A stretch of DNA of 64,000 nucleotides from Terriglobia bacterium (GTDB lineage: Bacteria; Acidobacteriota; Terriglobia; Versatilivoradales; Versatilivoraceae). The notes beneath the pieces were generated by a model. That model did no database searches and had not been told where the DNA came from. It worked only from the letters and a program-made list of their open reading frames with translations. The stretch covers positions 109,953 through 173,952 of the forward strand of contig JAKUNG010000009.1 in assembly GCA_022452285.1 (NCBI GenBank), read 5' to 3'. The position numbers and the translations under genes are program-made. This document shows positions 28,665-37,801 of the stretch, piece after piece (positions within the stretch are counted from its first letter, which is position 1; every line of letters starts with the position of its first letter).

Positions 28665-29939
28665 TTAAGGTTGTGGAACAGTCATATCTGCAATCATACT
28701 GTCAGGTATTTTTTTTCCTAAGACAAACTGCTTTCGGTCAGCATACCAGAAAGTTCTCTCACCATTCTTTTCAGTAAGACTAGCATACATGGCTAGCCAC
28801 CAAAGCTTTGTCACCCCACATACAACTTTTTGAGTATCAAAAAGGAATTTTGGTTCACTAAACCAGAGTGGTTGTTGTGCGTTGGGTCTAAATTCTCCTA
28901 CTGTGATATACATTGGACGACGACCATCCATGTCCCATGGGCCTGTAGCTCCATCTCGATAACCTGAATGATTGTGGTAAACCAATAGATAACGTCCATC
29001 TGACAACCGATATAGTGGTTCAGGTGACTTGGGGTGTTCAACTTTGGGGCCATTATCCCGATAAAGTAATGGTTTAGTAGGTCGCCAACTATGACCATGG
29101 TCATCCGAAACTGTATACCAAATATACCCTGTTACCGTTCTCATTGTTGTAAATAGTCGACCATCAGGTAACAGTGTAAGGCCTGGTTCCTGAGCTAAAC
29201 TATAACCCCGGGAATGCTCGGGTTCAATGTTAGGAGAAACCCGAATTGTACCAACTTCATCAGGTAACCAGGTAATTTTCAAATCTTTAGGATGAGGGCC
29301 TTCATCAATGTTGTCAAATCGCATAAATTCAATGCCACTGTCACCATGATTTCGATTTCCCCCGATTGGTCTTGGAAACACCATTGGACTGCTCCAGCGC
29401 GTAAAGCCCACAATCATACGATCCTTTGCATCACGTATTGGTTGTTGCCAGACAACTCCTGTTGGATGAACCTTTGGGTCCGGATGGTCAAAACGGGTGT
29501 GTCGCCACTTAATATCCACACCACTAGAAATCCAAGTGTGCCCATCGTCATCTGAGTACTTTACTCTTAAGGGTGATGAATACAGTCCCCCACTACCATA
29601 TCCAAGGTGTTGATTATAGAGACAATAGATTCTTCCTGTACGACTCACCAAGGGAAATCCTAATGAAGGTGTCATATTTTTATATTTAGGTTCATCAATA
29701 GCAATAATGGAGCTCCAAGTCTGCCCACCATCCTTGCTTCTTGAGCATACAACCCGAAGATCGGGTGAACTCTCATAGGAACCCTGAGTCCACATGCACA
29801 TAAGATCCCCGCCAGGAGTAAAAAATACATGAATATGGTCAGCATACTCATCGCGCTCCCCCGGATTTTTTGGCAAATATATTGAATAATCAGGAGTAGT
29901 TCTCATCCATTCATCTGTATAACAATTTTGTTTGGGCAT
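28665..29939 (-). CDS. Sialidase/BNR-repeat six-bladed propeller protein
   Basis: This 424-aa protein contains three Asp-box (S-x-D-x-G-x-x-W) motifs: SKDGGQTWS, SDDDGHTWIS and SDDHGHSWRP, diagnostic of the neuraminidase-like propeller. The conserved arginines and Tyr/Glu of true sialidases cannot be paired with certainty. There is no recognisable signal peptide, unusual for a polymer-degrading enzyme; it could be retained in the cytoplasm or exported by another route. AAGGGAA precedes the ATG. It lies upstream of the glycosidase-like gene (93 nt between) and may share its transcript. Substrate unknown; sialidase-family members also act on KDO, rhamnogalacturonan and other sugars. Confidence 0.9.
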   Translation of the reverse strand: MPKQNCYTDEWMRTTPDYSIYLPKNPGERDEYADHIHVFFTPGGDLMCMWTQGSYESSPDLRVVCSRSKDGGQTWSSIIAIDEPKYKNMTPSLGFPLVSRTGRIYCLYNQHLGYGSGGLYSSPLRVKYSDDDGHTWISSGVDIKWRHTRFDHPDPKVHPTGVVWQQPIRDAKDRMIVGFTRWSSPMVFPRPIGGNRNHGDSGIEFMRFDNIDEGPHPKDLKITWLPDEVGTIRVSPNIEPEHSRGYSLAQEPGLTLLPDGRLFTTMRTVTGYIWYTVSDDHGHSWRPTKPLLYRDNGPKVEHPKSPEPLYRLSDGRYLLVYHNHSGYRDGATGPWDMDGRRPMYITVGEFRPNAQQPLWFSEPKFLFDTQKVVCGVTKLWWLAMYASLTEKNGERTFWYADRKQFVLGKKIPDSMIADMTVPQP

Positions 29940-30245
29940 TGGTTTTCCCTTCTACTTAATGGATTAACTAATTGTTCGTTGTGGAAAGAATTATCTCAAT
30001 AATGGCATACTGCTTTAAAATATCCAAAGATCACTCAAGATTCCTTACCAGATCCTATTAATTTATCTAAATTGAAAAATATCTCAAAGAAAACAATTAC
30101 CTAGTATTAACATTCTATGGCAAATCTATGTTTTGACATTAACAAAAAAGTTAGTTCTCTTTGAAAGTAAAGAATAACATGTGCGCTGGAATCAAGTAGA
30201 ATGATCTTTCAACTAAACTTAAGAACACTAGGAGAGAAAACTGGA
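29940..30245. other. 306-bp divergent intergenic region
   Basis: This spacer separates the minus-strand sialidase-like gene from the plus-strand epimerase and must contain both promoters. It is AT-rich, and I see no convincing -35/-10 pair, hairpin or repeat. AGGAG at 30230-30234 is the ribosome site for the epimerase ATG at 30246. Confidence 0.4.
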
Positions 30246-31001
30246 ATGACAAAGAAAGTGCTTGTCACGGGAATGAGTGGCTTGATTGGACAGGCAGTAT
30301 ACAAGAACCTCGGCAGTCAGTACGATTTAAGTGCACTTAATCGACGGAAAATACCAAATGTTTCATGCCACCGTGCTGATATTTCCAATCTTGATGCTAT
30401 CCAACCAGCATTTGAAGGCAAGGATTCTGTAGTACACCTCGCTGCTGAAGTTGCAGCTAATGCCACATGGGAGAAGGTTCTTCATCACAACATTATTGGA
30501 ACCTACAACGTTTTTGAAGCGTCTCGTCGAGCCGGGGTTAAACGAATTATTTATGCTAGCAGTGGAGCTACTATCTCAAAATGGGAGGATACTCAACCCT
30601 ACAAATCTCTTGTCCAAGGAATTGAAAGTGAGATTCCAAGGAGCTGGGAAAAACTAACTAAACACTCACCTACCCGACCATCAGGGCTATATGGATGTAG
30701 CAAAGTTTGGGGGGAAGTTCTAGCCAGACACTTTACTGACACTTCACCGCTTTCCATTCTATGTGTTCGTATTGGAGCTGTTAATGTGGATAACCGTCCA
30801 AGTAAAAAACGTGACTTTTCAGTGTGGTGCAGCCAAGGAGATATTGTTCATATGATTGAATCCTGTCTCAAAGCTCCAGAGAATTTAAAGTATGACGTTT
30901 TTTTTGCTATATCTAATAATATTTTAAGCTATCGAGATATTAAACACGCACAGGAAAAGATAAACTTTCAACCACTGGACTCTGCAGATAACTATCGTTA
31001 G
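30246..31001 (+). CDS. NAD-dependent epimerase/dehydratase (uronate-dehydrogenase-like extended SDR)
   Basis: This is a 251-aa extended SDR. The nucleotide motif GMSGLIGQ follows the start, VHLAAEVA marks the third strand, YASSG the fourth, and the catalytic YGCSKVWGE gives Y-x-x-x-K. The C-terminus (FAISNN...YRDIKHAQEKINFQPLD) resembles uronate dehydrogenase rather than the longer nucleotide-sugar epimerases. AGGAG lies 11 nt before the ATG; an upstream extension has no independent ribosome site. Substrate unknown; aldonic or uronic acids are plausible given the sugar-acid dehydratase elsewhere in the window. Confidence 0.85.
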   Translation: MTKKVLVTGMSGLIGQAVYKNLGSQYDLSALNRRKIPNVSCHRADISNLDAIQPAFEGKDSVVHLAAEVAANATWEKVLHHNIIGTYNVFEASRRAGVKRIIYASSGATISKWEDTQPYKSLVQGIESEIPRSWEKLTKHSPTRPSGLYGCSKVWGEVLARHFTDTSPLSILCVRIGAVNVDNRPSKKRDFSVWCSQGDIVHMIESCLKAPENLKYDVFFAISNNILSYRDIKHAQEKINFQPLDSADNYR

Positions 31002-31386
31002 TTAAATTCTAAAGATCATTTTCTATTCTTTTGTTACTTTATTCCTGATTCTCCCAAAAATGTAAGACTACGAATTGCCTTAATTGATCTTGATACATCC
31101 TATAAGTGGTTTAGAATGAATTTCTGGATTAGTTAAGAGACAACAGATTCGATAAACAAAATCTTTTCCAATTGATTTAGTGGGAAGGCGGGTGTATTCT
31201 GCAGGTTAGAGAAGGTTAGCATTAAAATGTATTTATTTTAGTCAGAAATGTTTTTTCAATATACTCTTTCTACTAGCTTTAACAGAGGATTTTCCTCACT
31301 AAACCAAACTTGACAGATCTTGTTTAGTTTTATTTTATAGTTTCTTTACCAGCTAATTTATTACTTCAACATTTAAGGACTTAACT
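31002..31386 (+). promoter_or_regulatory. 385-bp gap before the luciferase-like gene, with a candidate promoter
   Basis: This AT-rich gap follows the epimerase. The best promoter candidate for the next gene is TTGACA at 31310-31315 with TTTTAT 17 nt later (31333-31338), a full -35 match and 4 of 6 at -10. AAGGA at about 31375 is its ribosome site. No other structure is evident in the rest of the interval. Confidence 0.35.
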
Positions 31387-32511
31387 ATGGATAATAATCA
31401 ACCTCTTAACGCTGGCATGTTCATGATGCCAATCCATAATCCAAATAAACCTAAAGCTCAGTGTTATGACGAAGATCTAGAAATGATTGTTAATTGTGAA
31501 GAATGGAATTTTCAAGAATTTTGGGTTGGTGAGCACCATACTTCTGATTATGAGAATATTGTCATGCCGGAGATTTTTTTAGCTAAAGCGCTTGGTATGA
31601 CGCAAAAAATTCGTTTAGGGCCAGCACCTGTCTGCTTGCAATATCACCACCCCGCTCAGGTCGCTAGCCGACTGGCTTTCCTAGACCACCTTTCTAAAGG
31701 ACGTCTGAACCTTTGTTTTGGACCTGGTGCTGTTCCCTCAGATCTTGAAATGCACCAAGTAGTTGACATGAAACAAAGTGGAGCTATGGTTGCTGAATCG
31801 ATAGATACAATTTTACAGCTTTGGTCGGAAAATCCTCCCCGTGATATAAAAGGGAAGTACTGGAATTTCAAACTCACTGAAAATGTATTTTCCGAGTTTG
31901 GTTGCGGAGTTATTCATCGTCCATTACAGCTCCCTCATCCTCCTATTGCTGTACCCTGCGTTAGCAGAGGATCAGGAACTATTAAAATGGCAGCATCCAG
32001 AGGATTTCAACCCTTTAGTCACCACATGGTCCACCCAGATGTTTTAAAAGATCACTGGAAAACTTATTCAGATACAGCTGAACACTCCGGAGGGGAAGCT
32101 CGTCCTGAAAATTGGAAAGTAGCTAGAAATATTTTTGTTGCCGATTCTACGACAGAAGCTAAACGCCTTGCTAAAAAAAATACGCTTGGATGGACCATTG
32201 ATTTTATTCTTAAATCCACAAAAAAGTTTGCAGGAAGTATAAACATGTGGAAACGAAACGAAGAAATGAGTGAATCTGACTGTAATCTAGATTATTTCAT
32301 GAATGAAGTAGTAATTGCTGGAGACCCACAAGAAGTTACAAAACAAATCCTTCAACTCCGCGAAACGGTAGGACCTTTTGGAACCTTGGTATTAGTTGCT
32401 CATGATTGGGATGATAAAGAACGACATCTCCATAGCCTCGAGCTTTTCTCAAAGGAAGTTATGCCTGCTCTTAACGGACTACTTTCCCCGGTAGGAACTT
32501 CTTCGACTTAG
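31387..32511 (+). CDS. Luciferase-like flavin-dependent monooxygenase (LLM)
   Basis: This 374-aa enzyme is of the bacterial luciferase-like family. Conserved segments are MFMMPIH near the start, FWVGEHHTSDYENIVMPE, IRLGPAPVCLQYHHPAQVASRLAFLDHLSKGRL, and the C-terminal GDPQEVTKQI. The family uses reduced FMN from a separate reductase and O2 to hydroxylate or cleave small hydrophobic molecules, including monoterpene and alkane-type substrates. AAGGA is about 7 nt before the ATG. The window has one flavin reductase (8.0 kb), which could serve it in trans but is far away. Cytoplasmic; substrate unknown. Confidence 0.9.
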   Translation: MDNNQPLNAGMFMMPIHNPNKPKAQCYDEDLEMIVNCEEWNFQEFWVGEHHTSDYENIVMPEIFLAKALGMTQKIRLGPAPVCLQYHHPAQVASRLAFLDHLSKGRLNLCFGPGAVPSDLEMHQVVDMKQSGAMVAESIDTILQLWSENPPRDIKGKYWNFKLTENVFSEFGCGVIHRPLQLPHPPIAVPCVSRGSGTIKMAASRGFQPFSHHMVHPDVLKDHWKTYSDTAEHSGGEARPENWKVARNIFVADSTTEAKRLAKKNTLGWTIDFILKSTKKFAGSINMWKRNEEMSESDCNLDYFMNEVVIAGDPQEVTKQILQLRETVGPFGTLVLVAHDWDDKERHLHSLELFSKEVMPALNGLLSPVGTSST

Positions 32512-32715
32512 TTGGCTTAGACATCCTTATTTTTAAAGTTGAGAGTTAGAAACTATATTTTGCATTAAAGGTGACAGGATTATTTCTGTAGCGTATAATT
32601 TATTGTAATTGGAATAATTTGCTCGGTCTTCGGCATTTAACTGAATGCTTCATACCGAATTGGTAAAGGATGTCGATAAAGATTCTATAACCTGAGATTA
32701 CTATGGGAGGTCAAT

Positions 32716-33819
32716 ATGAGACGACTTTTTAAACTTGTGTTTATATCTTGCTTGGTGTTGACATTTCTTTTCCTGTTCAACCCGACAGATGCTTCTGCCC
32801 AACGTGGAATCCTTGAAGGCAGCTTATTTTTAGATGGGCAACCTGTCAACAAAGCACAAATTGAGATGGTATCGCTAGGTTCAGGGAAAAAGCTGAAGAT
32901 GAAAACGAAAAAGAATGGCAAATTTATGCGCGGCTTTATTCCTATTGGACCATACAAGGTAACCGTTTACTTGGATGACAAACCAGTTTGGGAAAATGTA
33001 GTAAGCATTTGCAGTCCAGGCACCGAATGCCTGAATTTTAGAAATTCTCGGGTTTTACCACCCATTCGCCTCCAATCAGGCAAAAAAGGTTCTGGTTCTG
33101 GTACTGGTTCTGGGACTGGGACTAGTTACCAAACAAGTGGTGGAATTGATGCACAACGATACAAAAAACTAGACAAAGAGTTTCAAAGTGGGATCAATTT
33201 TCTGAAGTCAAAGAATTATAGAGAAGCCGTTAAAGCCTTTAAAGAAGCAGTCGTAATTGACCCTAAACAACATGTTTATTCATACTTTCTGGCTAGAGCT
33301 TATAGAAGAATGGGAAGATATCCCCAATCAGTAATTAATTACAAAAAGGCTATTTCTCTTCTGGCTGAATCCAAAAATTCTGATGTCAAAGAGCAGATAA
33401 CCTACAATACAGAATTAGGAATATCTTATGCCATGTGGGGTAAAGCTCCGGAAGCTTTTGCTACTGCTGAAAAAGCTGTTAAGTTGAATCCTAAAAGAGC
33501 TGCTTCAACTTACTACAGATTAGCGGCTGGGTTTGTGCAAGTTGGCAGCTCCAGAGACGCAGTAACGGCCTTTAAGAAATCACTGAAAGCTAACCCTAAA
33601 AATGCCATCGCTCATTATCAGTTAGCAGTCACTTTAGTAAGCTTAGCCAAAGTAACTGAAGCAGGACAGACGATCGCTGAACCAGGCACTGTTGAAGCTT
33701 ACAAGGCCTATTTAAAACTTGAACCAAATGGACAACATGCTGATGAGGCAGATTCTATGATTATGGCCTTATCCCAAAAGGTCGACACAAGTTTTTCTAA
33801 AAAGAAAGGCAAAAAATAG
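32716..33819 (+). CDS. Exported TPR protein with N-terminal carboxypeptidase-regulatory-like domain
   Basis: This is a 367-aa protein with a signal peptide (residues 1-29, ending ASAQ). Residues ~30-105 form a CarboxypepD-regulatory-like beta domain (GSLFLDGQPVNKAQIEMV, GKFMRGFIPIGPYKVTVY). A Gly/Ser/Thr linker (~120-142) then leads to TPR motifs up to ~330, for example DAVTAFKKSLKANPKNAIAHYQLA. AGG lies 7-9 nt before the ATG. Periplasmic TPR proteins of this type usually hold protein partners. It is followed by an intergenic inverted repeat and a convergent SMP-30 gene. Confidence 0.9.
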   Translation: MRRLFKLVFISCLVLTFLFLFNPTDASAQRGILEGSLFLDGQPVNKAQIEMVSLGSGKKLKMKTKKNGKFMRGFIPIGPYKVTVYLDDKPVWENVVSICSPGTECLNFRNSRVLPPIRLQSGKKGSGSGTGSGTGTSYQTSGGIDAQRYKKLDKEFQSGINFLKSKNYREAVKAFKEAVVIDPKQHVYSYFLARAYRRMGRYPQSVINYKKAISLLAESKNSDVKEQITYNTELGISYAMWGKAPEAFATAEKAVKLNPKRAASTYYRLAAGFVQVGSSRDAVTAFKKSLKANPKNAIAHYQLAVTLVSLAKVTEAGQTIAEPGTVEAYKAYLKLEPNGQHADEADSMIMALSQKVDTSFSKKKGKK

Positions 33820-33846
33820 CCCTGCAGGAAATCAAAACTAAAGCTA

Positions 33847-33883
33847 TTGGGCAGGGGACTCAAACACTGGACTTTCTGCCCAA
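33847..33883. repeat. Inverted repeat between convergent genes (possible bidirectional terminator)
   Basis: The perfect 8-bp arms TTGGGCAG (33847-33854) and CTGCCCAA (33876-33883) flank a 21-nt loop. The position between the ends of two convergent genes fits a bidirectional terminator. There is no strong T-tract on either side; on the minus strand the sequence below is moderately T-rich. Could also be an RNA-stabilising hairpin. Confidence 0.45.
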
Positions 33884-34013
33884 ATGCACCACTTAATTCG
33901 AAGTTATTATTATCCTCAATTCTTTCCAAGCTAAAATCAGATTCAACTGTCCGGGCAGACAAGTTTCAAATCCAACTTAAAGTATTGAAGTCATCGTGAT
34001 ATTTTAATTTTTT

Positions 34014-35123
34014 TCAAGTGAGATGGGCACCCTGTGTCTCTACATAGACAGCATAAAGAGACTGACTACCTGTCATAAACAACCGATTCCGCTTGGTACC
34101 TCCAAAACAAACATTAGAACAAATTTCAGGGAGTTTAATTAGACCAATACGATCTCCAGTCGAAGAGAAAATGTGTACTCCGTCATATCCATCTCCTACC
34201 CAACCAGCACTAGCCCATATATTGCCATCAACATCCGCTCGGATTCCATCGGCAAAACCTGATTTTCCATTAAGTTCCATGGAAGAAAATTCTCTTCCAT
34301 TTTTCAGTTTGCTCTTATCTTTAATATCCCAAACTTTAATGTTTTTAGGAGCTTGAGGATAATGGGATCCGCCTGTATCAGCTACATACAGTTTTTTATA
34401 ATCTGGCGAAAAACACAGGCCGTTGGGTTTATAAATTTCATCCGACATTTTTTTAATTTTCCCGTTCTGTAAATCAATACGATAGATAGCTTCCTTCTGA
34501 AATGGCTGGGGAGACCCCGTATTCATTCGGTTCCCTTCATAGTTCATGAGACTGCCATACCCAGGATCGGTAAACCATACTGCACCATCTTCTGGATGGA
34601 CAACTGCGTCATTAGGGGCATTAAGTTGCTTGCCCCCATAAGAATCTGCCAAAACTGTTGTTTTACCATCGTACTCATATCGAACGACTCGCCGATTTCC
34701 GTGCTCACATGAAATTTGTCGACCTTGAAAGTCAAAAGTATTGCCATTGGAATTTCCTGAAGGGAAACGAAAACGGCGCGTCACATGGCCATCTTCTTCT
34801 AACCATCGAAGTTGCTCATTATTAGGGATGTCACTCCATAATAGGTATCGACCAACACCATTCCAAGCAGGACCCTCCGCCCAGAGAGTTCCCTTATATA
34901 ATCGTAAAATTGGGGAATTTCCCAGCTTGTACTTTTTAAAACGTTTGTCCAGAACAACTACATCTGGTTCGGGATAACGAACTGGCTCAGCATCTCGACC
35001 AAAATTTCGACTAAATGCTTCCTGACTCATTGCAGTTATTGCAGCTAAGCGAGCAGCATTTCCGATAAAAGATCTTCGAGAAATTTCGATGCTAGTTTTT
35101 GAAAAAAATACTTTTCTTTTCAT
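34014..35123 (-). CDS. SMP-30/gluconolactonase-like protein, Tat-exported
   Basis: This 369-aa calcium-dependent propeller protein resembles gluconolactonases. A Tat signal (SRRSFIGNAARLAAI, residues ~14-28) precedes the propeller. Metal/active-site residues are in LWAEGPAWN (Glu), LNAPNDAVVH (Asn), KPNGLCFSPDY (Asn) and GFADGIRADVDGNIW (Asp). AGAGGAGA is 5-6 nt before the ATG. The enzyme would hydrolyse sugar lactones in the periplasm. The cytoplasmic form is more common in proteobacteria, while Tat-exported forms occur in planctomycetes and acidobacteria. It is divergent from the selenoprotein gene; a functional link is not suggested by this alone. Confidence 0.92.
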   Translation of the reverse strand: MKRKVFFSKTSIEISRRSFIGNAARLAAITAMSQEAFSRNFGRDAEPVRYPEPDVVVLDKRFKKYKLGNSPILRLYKGTLWAEGPAWNGVGRYLLWSDIPNNEQLRWLEEDGHVTRRFRFPSGNSNGNTFDFQGRQISCEHGNRRVVRYEYDGKTTVLADSYGGKQLNAPNDAVVHPEDGAVWFTDPGYGSLMNYEGNRMNTGSPQPFQKEAIYRIDLQNGKIKKMSDEIYKPNGLCFSPDYKKLYVADTGGSHYPQAPKNIKVWDIKDKSKLKNGREFSSMELNGKSGFADGIRADVDGNIWASAGWVGDGYDGVHIFSSTGDRIGLIKLPEICSNVCFGGTKRNRLFMTGSQSLYAVYVETQGAHLT

Positions 35124-35354
35124 CTGCTTCTCCTCTTTAAGATTAGTTCATTATCTTCAAATAGATTGCATCGACATTTTATCAAAAAATTCATTAATAG
35201 CATGTAGTTAGGAATATGTTTAATTTCTAATCAAAACGATGAAAGAAAATTAGTGTCAAAAACAATAATTAGATTACACTAGCTTATAAAGTGTTTTATT
35301 TACTAAAACTGTAGACTTTTCTTCAAGTATCCAAAAGGGAAAAATGGAAAAATT

Positions 35355-36488
35355 ATGAGTAAAACTAAAATCTTTTTGGCCTGGTTTTTAGTTCTTTGTC
35401 TCATAGAAATAGCTCTTACTCAAATCAGAGGAATAGACCACTTAGCTTCTTCTAGGTCAGCAATAAATAATTTTGAGAAACAAGCACCTAAAATTGGGTC
35501 TAAATTACCAGCATTAAAGGTTTTTGATGAAAATGGTATGAATTTTAATACCAGTAGTTTAATAGGGAATTATACCGTCTTGGTATTCGGATGTTTAACG
35601 TGACCAAGCTTTCTGAATAACGTCCCCAGTTTGGAGACGGTTCGAAATGATTTTGCTCCCAAGGGAGTTAAATTTTATTACATCTATAAATCCTTAGCTC
35701 ATCCAGGACTCCGCGGATATGTTTCGCCATTGACCATACAAGAACGATTGATGCATGTGCATGAGGCTAAACGATTACTGAGGTCAAAGATTCCATGGCT
35801 CTGTGACACTATGGATAACGATCTTAAACATGCCCTAGGCAATGCCCAAAATTCTGAGTTCTTGATTGATCCTGAAGGAAAAGTAATAACACGACAACCT
35901 TGGAGTCATCCGGGAAAACTTAGAACAGTGCTAGAAACCATAATAGGCCCTGTAGATCGGCCTACAACTGTAAGTGAATTGGGTTCAGAATTTATTGTTA
36001 AATGGCCTTCCTCTAAAATTCCATCTGGTCTAATTCCAAAACTCCAGCTACCTAACAAAATGGTCCCTTTAACAATCCTTCCCTTAAAGCAAGAAAGTTC
36101 TCTTCCCTTCTATGTAAAGTTACATGCACAAGTTGACCATTCTTTTCTAGATCATGGTAAAGGCAAACTATATCTTGGTTTTTTTTTAGATCCCATCTAC
36201 AAAGTCCACTGGAACAACCTTACAAAACCTCTTGAATTTAGTCTCAAAATTCCCACAGGTGTTAAGATTTCTCCGACTAAAGGGTTTGCCGCTAAGGTTA
36301 AAGAACCAGCTGACAAGGATCCTCGTGAATTTATTCTAGCTATTGACTCTAGTAACTATGAGCAACCACTGGTTCTTAAAACCCGCTACTTTGCCTGCGA
36401 TGACGCTGACACTTTTTGTGTTCCAGTGACCCAGCAATATTCAGTTTATCTAAAACCTGATTTGGATGGAGGATCAATGCAGCAATAA
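35355..36488 (+). CDS. Selenoprotein: deiodinase-like thioredoxin-fold domain fused to a DsbD N-terminal-like domain (in-frame UGA = Sec)
   Basis: This is one reading frame interrupted only by TGA at 35601-35603. Reading TGA as Sec gives 377 aa with Sec83 in VFGCLTUPSF, corresponding to the FGSCTUPPF active site of iodothyronine deiodinases. AHP at 115-117 and DTMDN at 151-155 match the vertebrate enzymes' EAHP and DTMQN. The Sec is preceded by C80, making C-x-x-U, a redox pair rather than the vertebrate C-T-U. Residues ~5-22 are a signal anchor. From ~200 the second domain ends with RYFACDDADTFC (C348-x6-C355), like the C-x5-C disulfide region of DsbD's periplasmic N-terminal domain. A SECIS-like hairpin follows the TGA. 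A frame-preserving sequence error is the alternative. Probably a periplasm-facing thiol/selenol oxidoreductase, not necessarily a deiodinase. Confidence 0.9.
35621..35639 (+). promoter_or_regulatory. Candidate bacterial SECIS element
   Basis: Immediately after the Sec UGA, CGUCCCC (35621-35627) pairs with GGAGACG (35633-35639), giving six pairs and one C-A mismatch (35625/35635). The loop is AGUUU, with G in the second position. The distance from UGA to the loop is 24 nt. Bacterial SECIS rules, as remembered, call for a stem with a G in the first two loop bases and 16-37 nt spacing, all satisfied. SelB would bind here. It lies within the coding sequence. Confidence 0.7.
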
Positions 36489-36675
36489 ATGGAGCTTTAT
36501 AGTTTGATCAACTACCTCAATTGCGAATTAGAGTAGGAATATTTTATAACTCCTTAATAGCTATGATCGCAGTATCTTGTTGTATTCTAAATTAAAACTG
36601 ACTACCATCGGCATTTTAATTAATCGCTAATTGTGCTAATCAACTAATTCTTATCCTTTTGAAAATTAAGGCGTA

Positions 36676-37707
36676 ATGGAACAAGCACTTCAGTCATTTG
36701 TCTCTACTCAACATTGGGTTGTCGTAGCCGGCTTATTTTTGGTGAGTCTTCTGATCTTAGCTAAAGCAGCAGACTGGTTAATTGATTCAGCTGTAATCTT
36801 GTCAGAACAATCAAAAATTCCAAAGGTGGTGATTGGCGCCACAATTGTGAGTCTGGGAACTACCACTCCCGAAGTAGCTATTTCCGTTTTAGCAGCAGCT
36901 CGTGGCCAATCCAGTCTAGCTCTGGGTAATGCGGTTGGTTCTGTCATTTGTAATACCGGCCTGATCCTTGGCCTCTCCTGTCTTTTGGCTCCACCTAAAA
37001 TCAATCATAAAATATTAAATCGCCAAAATACTATCCAAGTAATAGCTTTACTGTTTTTGGTTTTAGCTTGCTTTCCTTGGCAATCTCCTGGGAATGTATT
37101 TACCCAGGGTGGCCAAATTTCTCAACTGTTAGCTCTAGTTCTATTAATAGGCCTTGCAGGATTTACCTGGCAATCAGTGCGTCTGGCTAAAAATATTGAC
37201 CCAACCTTACATGAGACACAAGATCACGAAGAACACACCTCTATTTTAGTTATTGTTGGGAAGCTCATTGGAGCTATCATATTAGTAGTTATTTCAGCTC
37301 GCATTCTTCTTCCAACAGTTACTGAAACAGCTATTAGGTGGAATGTCCCCGAAAGTGTTATTGCGGCCACGTTAGTTGCTTTTGGAACTTCCTTGCCTGA
37401 ACTAGTTGTTACAGTAATTGCAGCCCTAAAGGCTCATGGTGAGTTAGCTCTCGGTAATATAATAGGGGCCAATATTCTCAATATACTTTTTGTTGTCGGG
37501 GCTGCAGGGGTAGTAGCACAAGAGGGATTAACGGCTGGACCTCATTTTTTTATCATCCTTTTTCCTGTAATGCTGATACTTCTGGTTATCTTAACTGTTG
37601 GGCTGCAGAGCAATCAGAAAAAACTACAACGGTCTTACGGAATTATTCTGCTCTCAATCTATGTCATCTATACAGTCATTAACTATGTTGTCAAAAGTTC
37701 CAGTTAA
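36676..37707 (+). CDS. Sodium/calcium exchanger (CaCA family, YrbG-like)
   Basis: This 343-aa membrane protein has about 10 transmembrane segments and two inverted alpha repeats. Repeat 1 has ATIVSLGTTTPEVAISV and ALGNAVGSVICNTGLILG. Repeat 2 has ATLVAFGTSLPELVVTVIAA and ALGNIIGANILNILFVVG. The Glu in each T-(T/S)-x-P-E and the Asn residues form the cation sites. It exchanges Ca2+ for Na+ or K+ across the inner membrane. The ribosome site AAGGCG is 6-8 nt before the ATG. It follows the selenoprotein by 187 nt and is probably separate. Confidence 0.94.
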   Translation: MEQALQSFVSTQHWVVVAGLFLVSLLILAKAADWLIDSAVILSEQSKIPKVVIGATIVSLGTTTPEVAISVLAAARGQSSLALGNAVGSVICNTGLILGLSCLLAPPKINHKILNRQNTIQVIALLFLVLACFPWQSPGNVFTQGGQISQLLALVLLIGLAGFTWQSVRLAKNIDPTLHETQDHEEHTSILVIVGKLIGAIILVVISARILLPTVTETAIRWNVPESVIAATLVAFGTSLPELVVTVIAALKAHGELALGNIIGANILNILFVVGAAGVVAQEGLTAGPHFFIILFPVMLILLVILTVGLQSNQKKLQRSYGIILLSIYVIYTVINYVVKSSS

Positions 37708-37801
37708 CAACTCTCACCTTTACCAATAACAATAGAATGTTTTGAAGTTCTACAGGATCAAAATTTCTGGAAAACCATCACTGTTATTCAATTACTTTCA
37801 T

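Noticed and set aside
35601..35631. Frameshift or pseudogene explanation for the split redoxin-like gene
   Set aside because: The two parts are in the same frame, the only disruption is TGA at the known Sec position, and coding quality continues on both sides.
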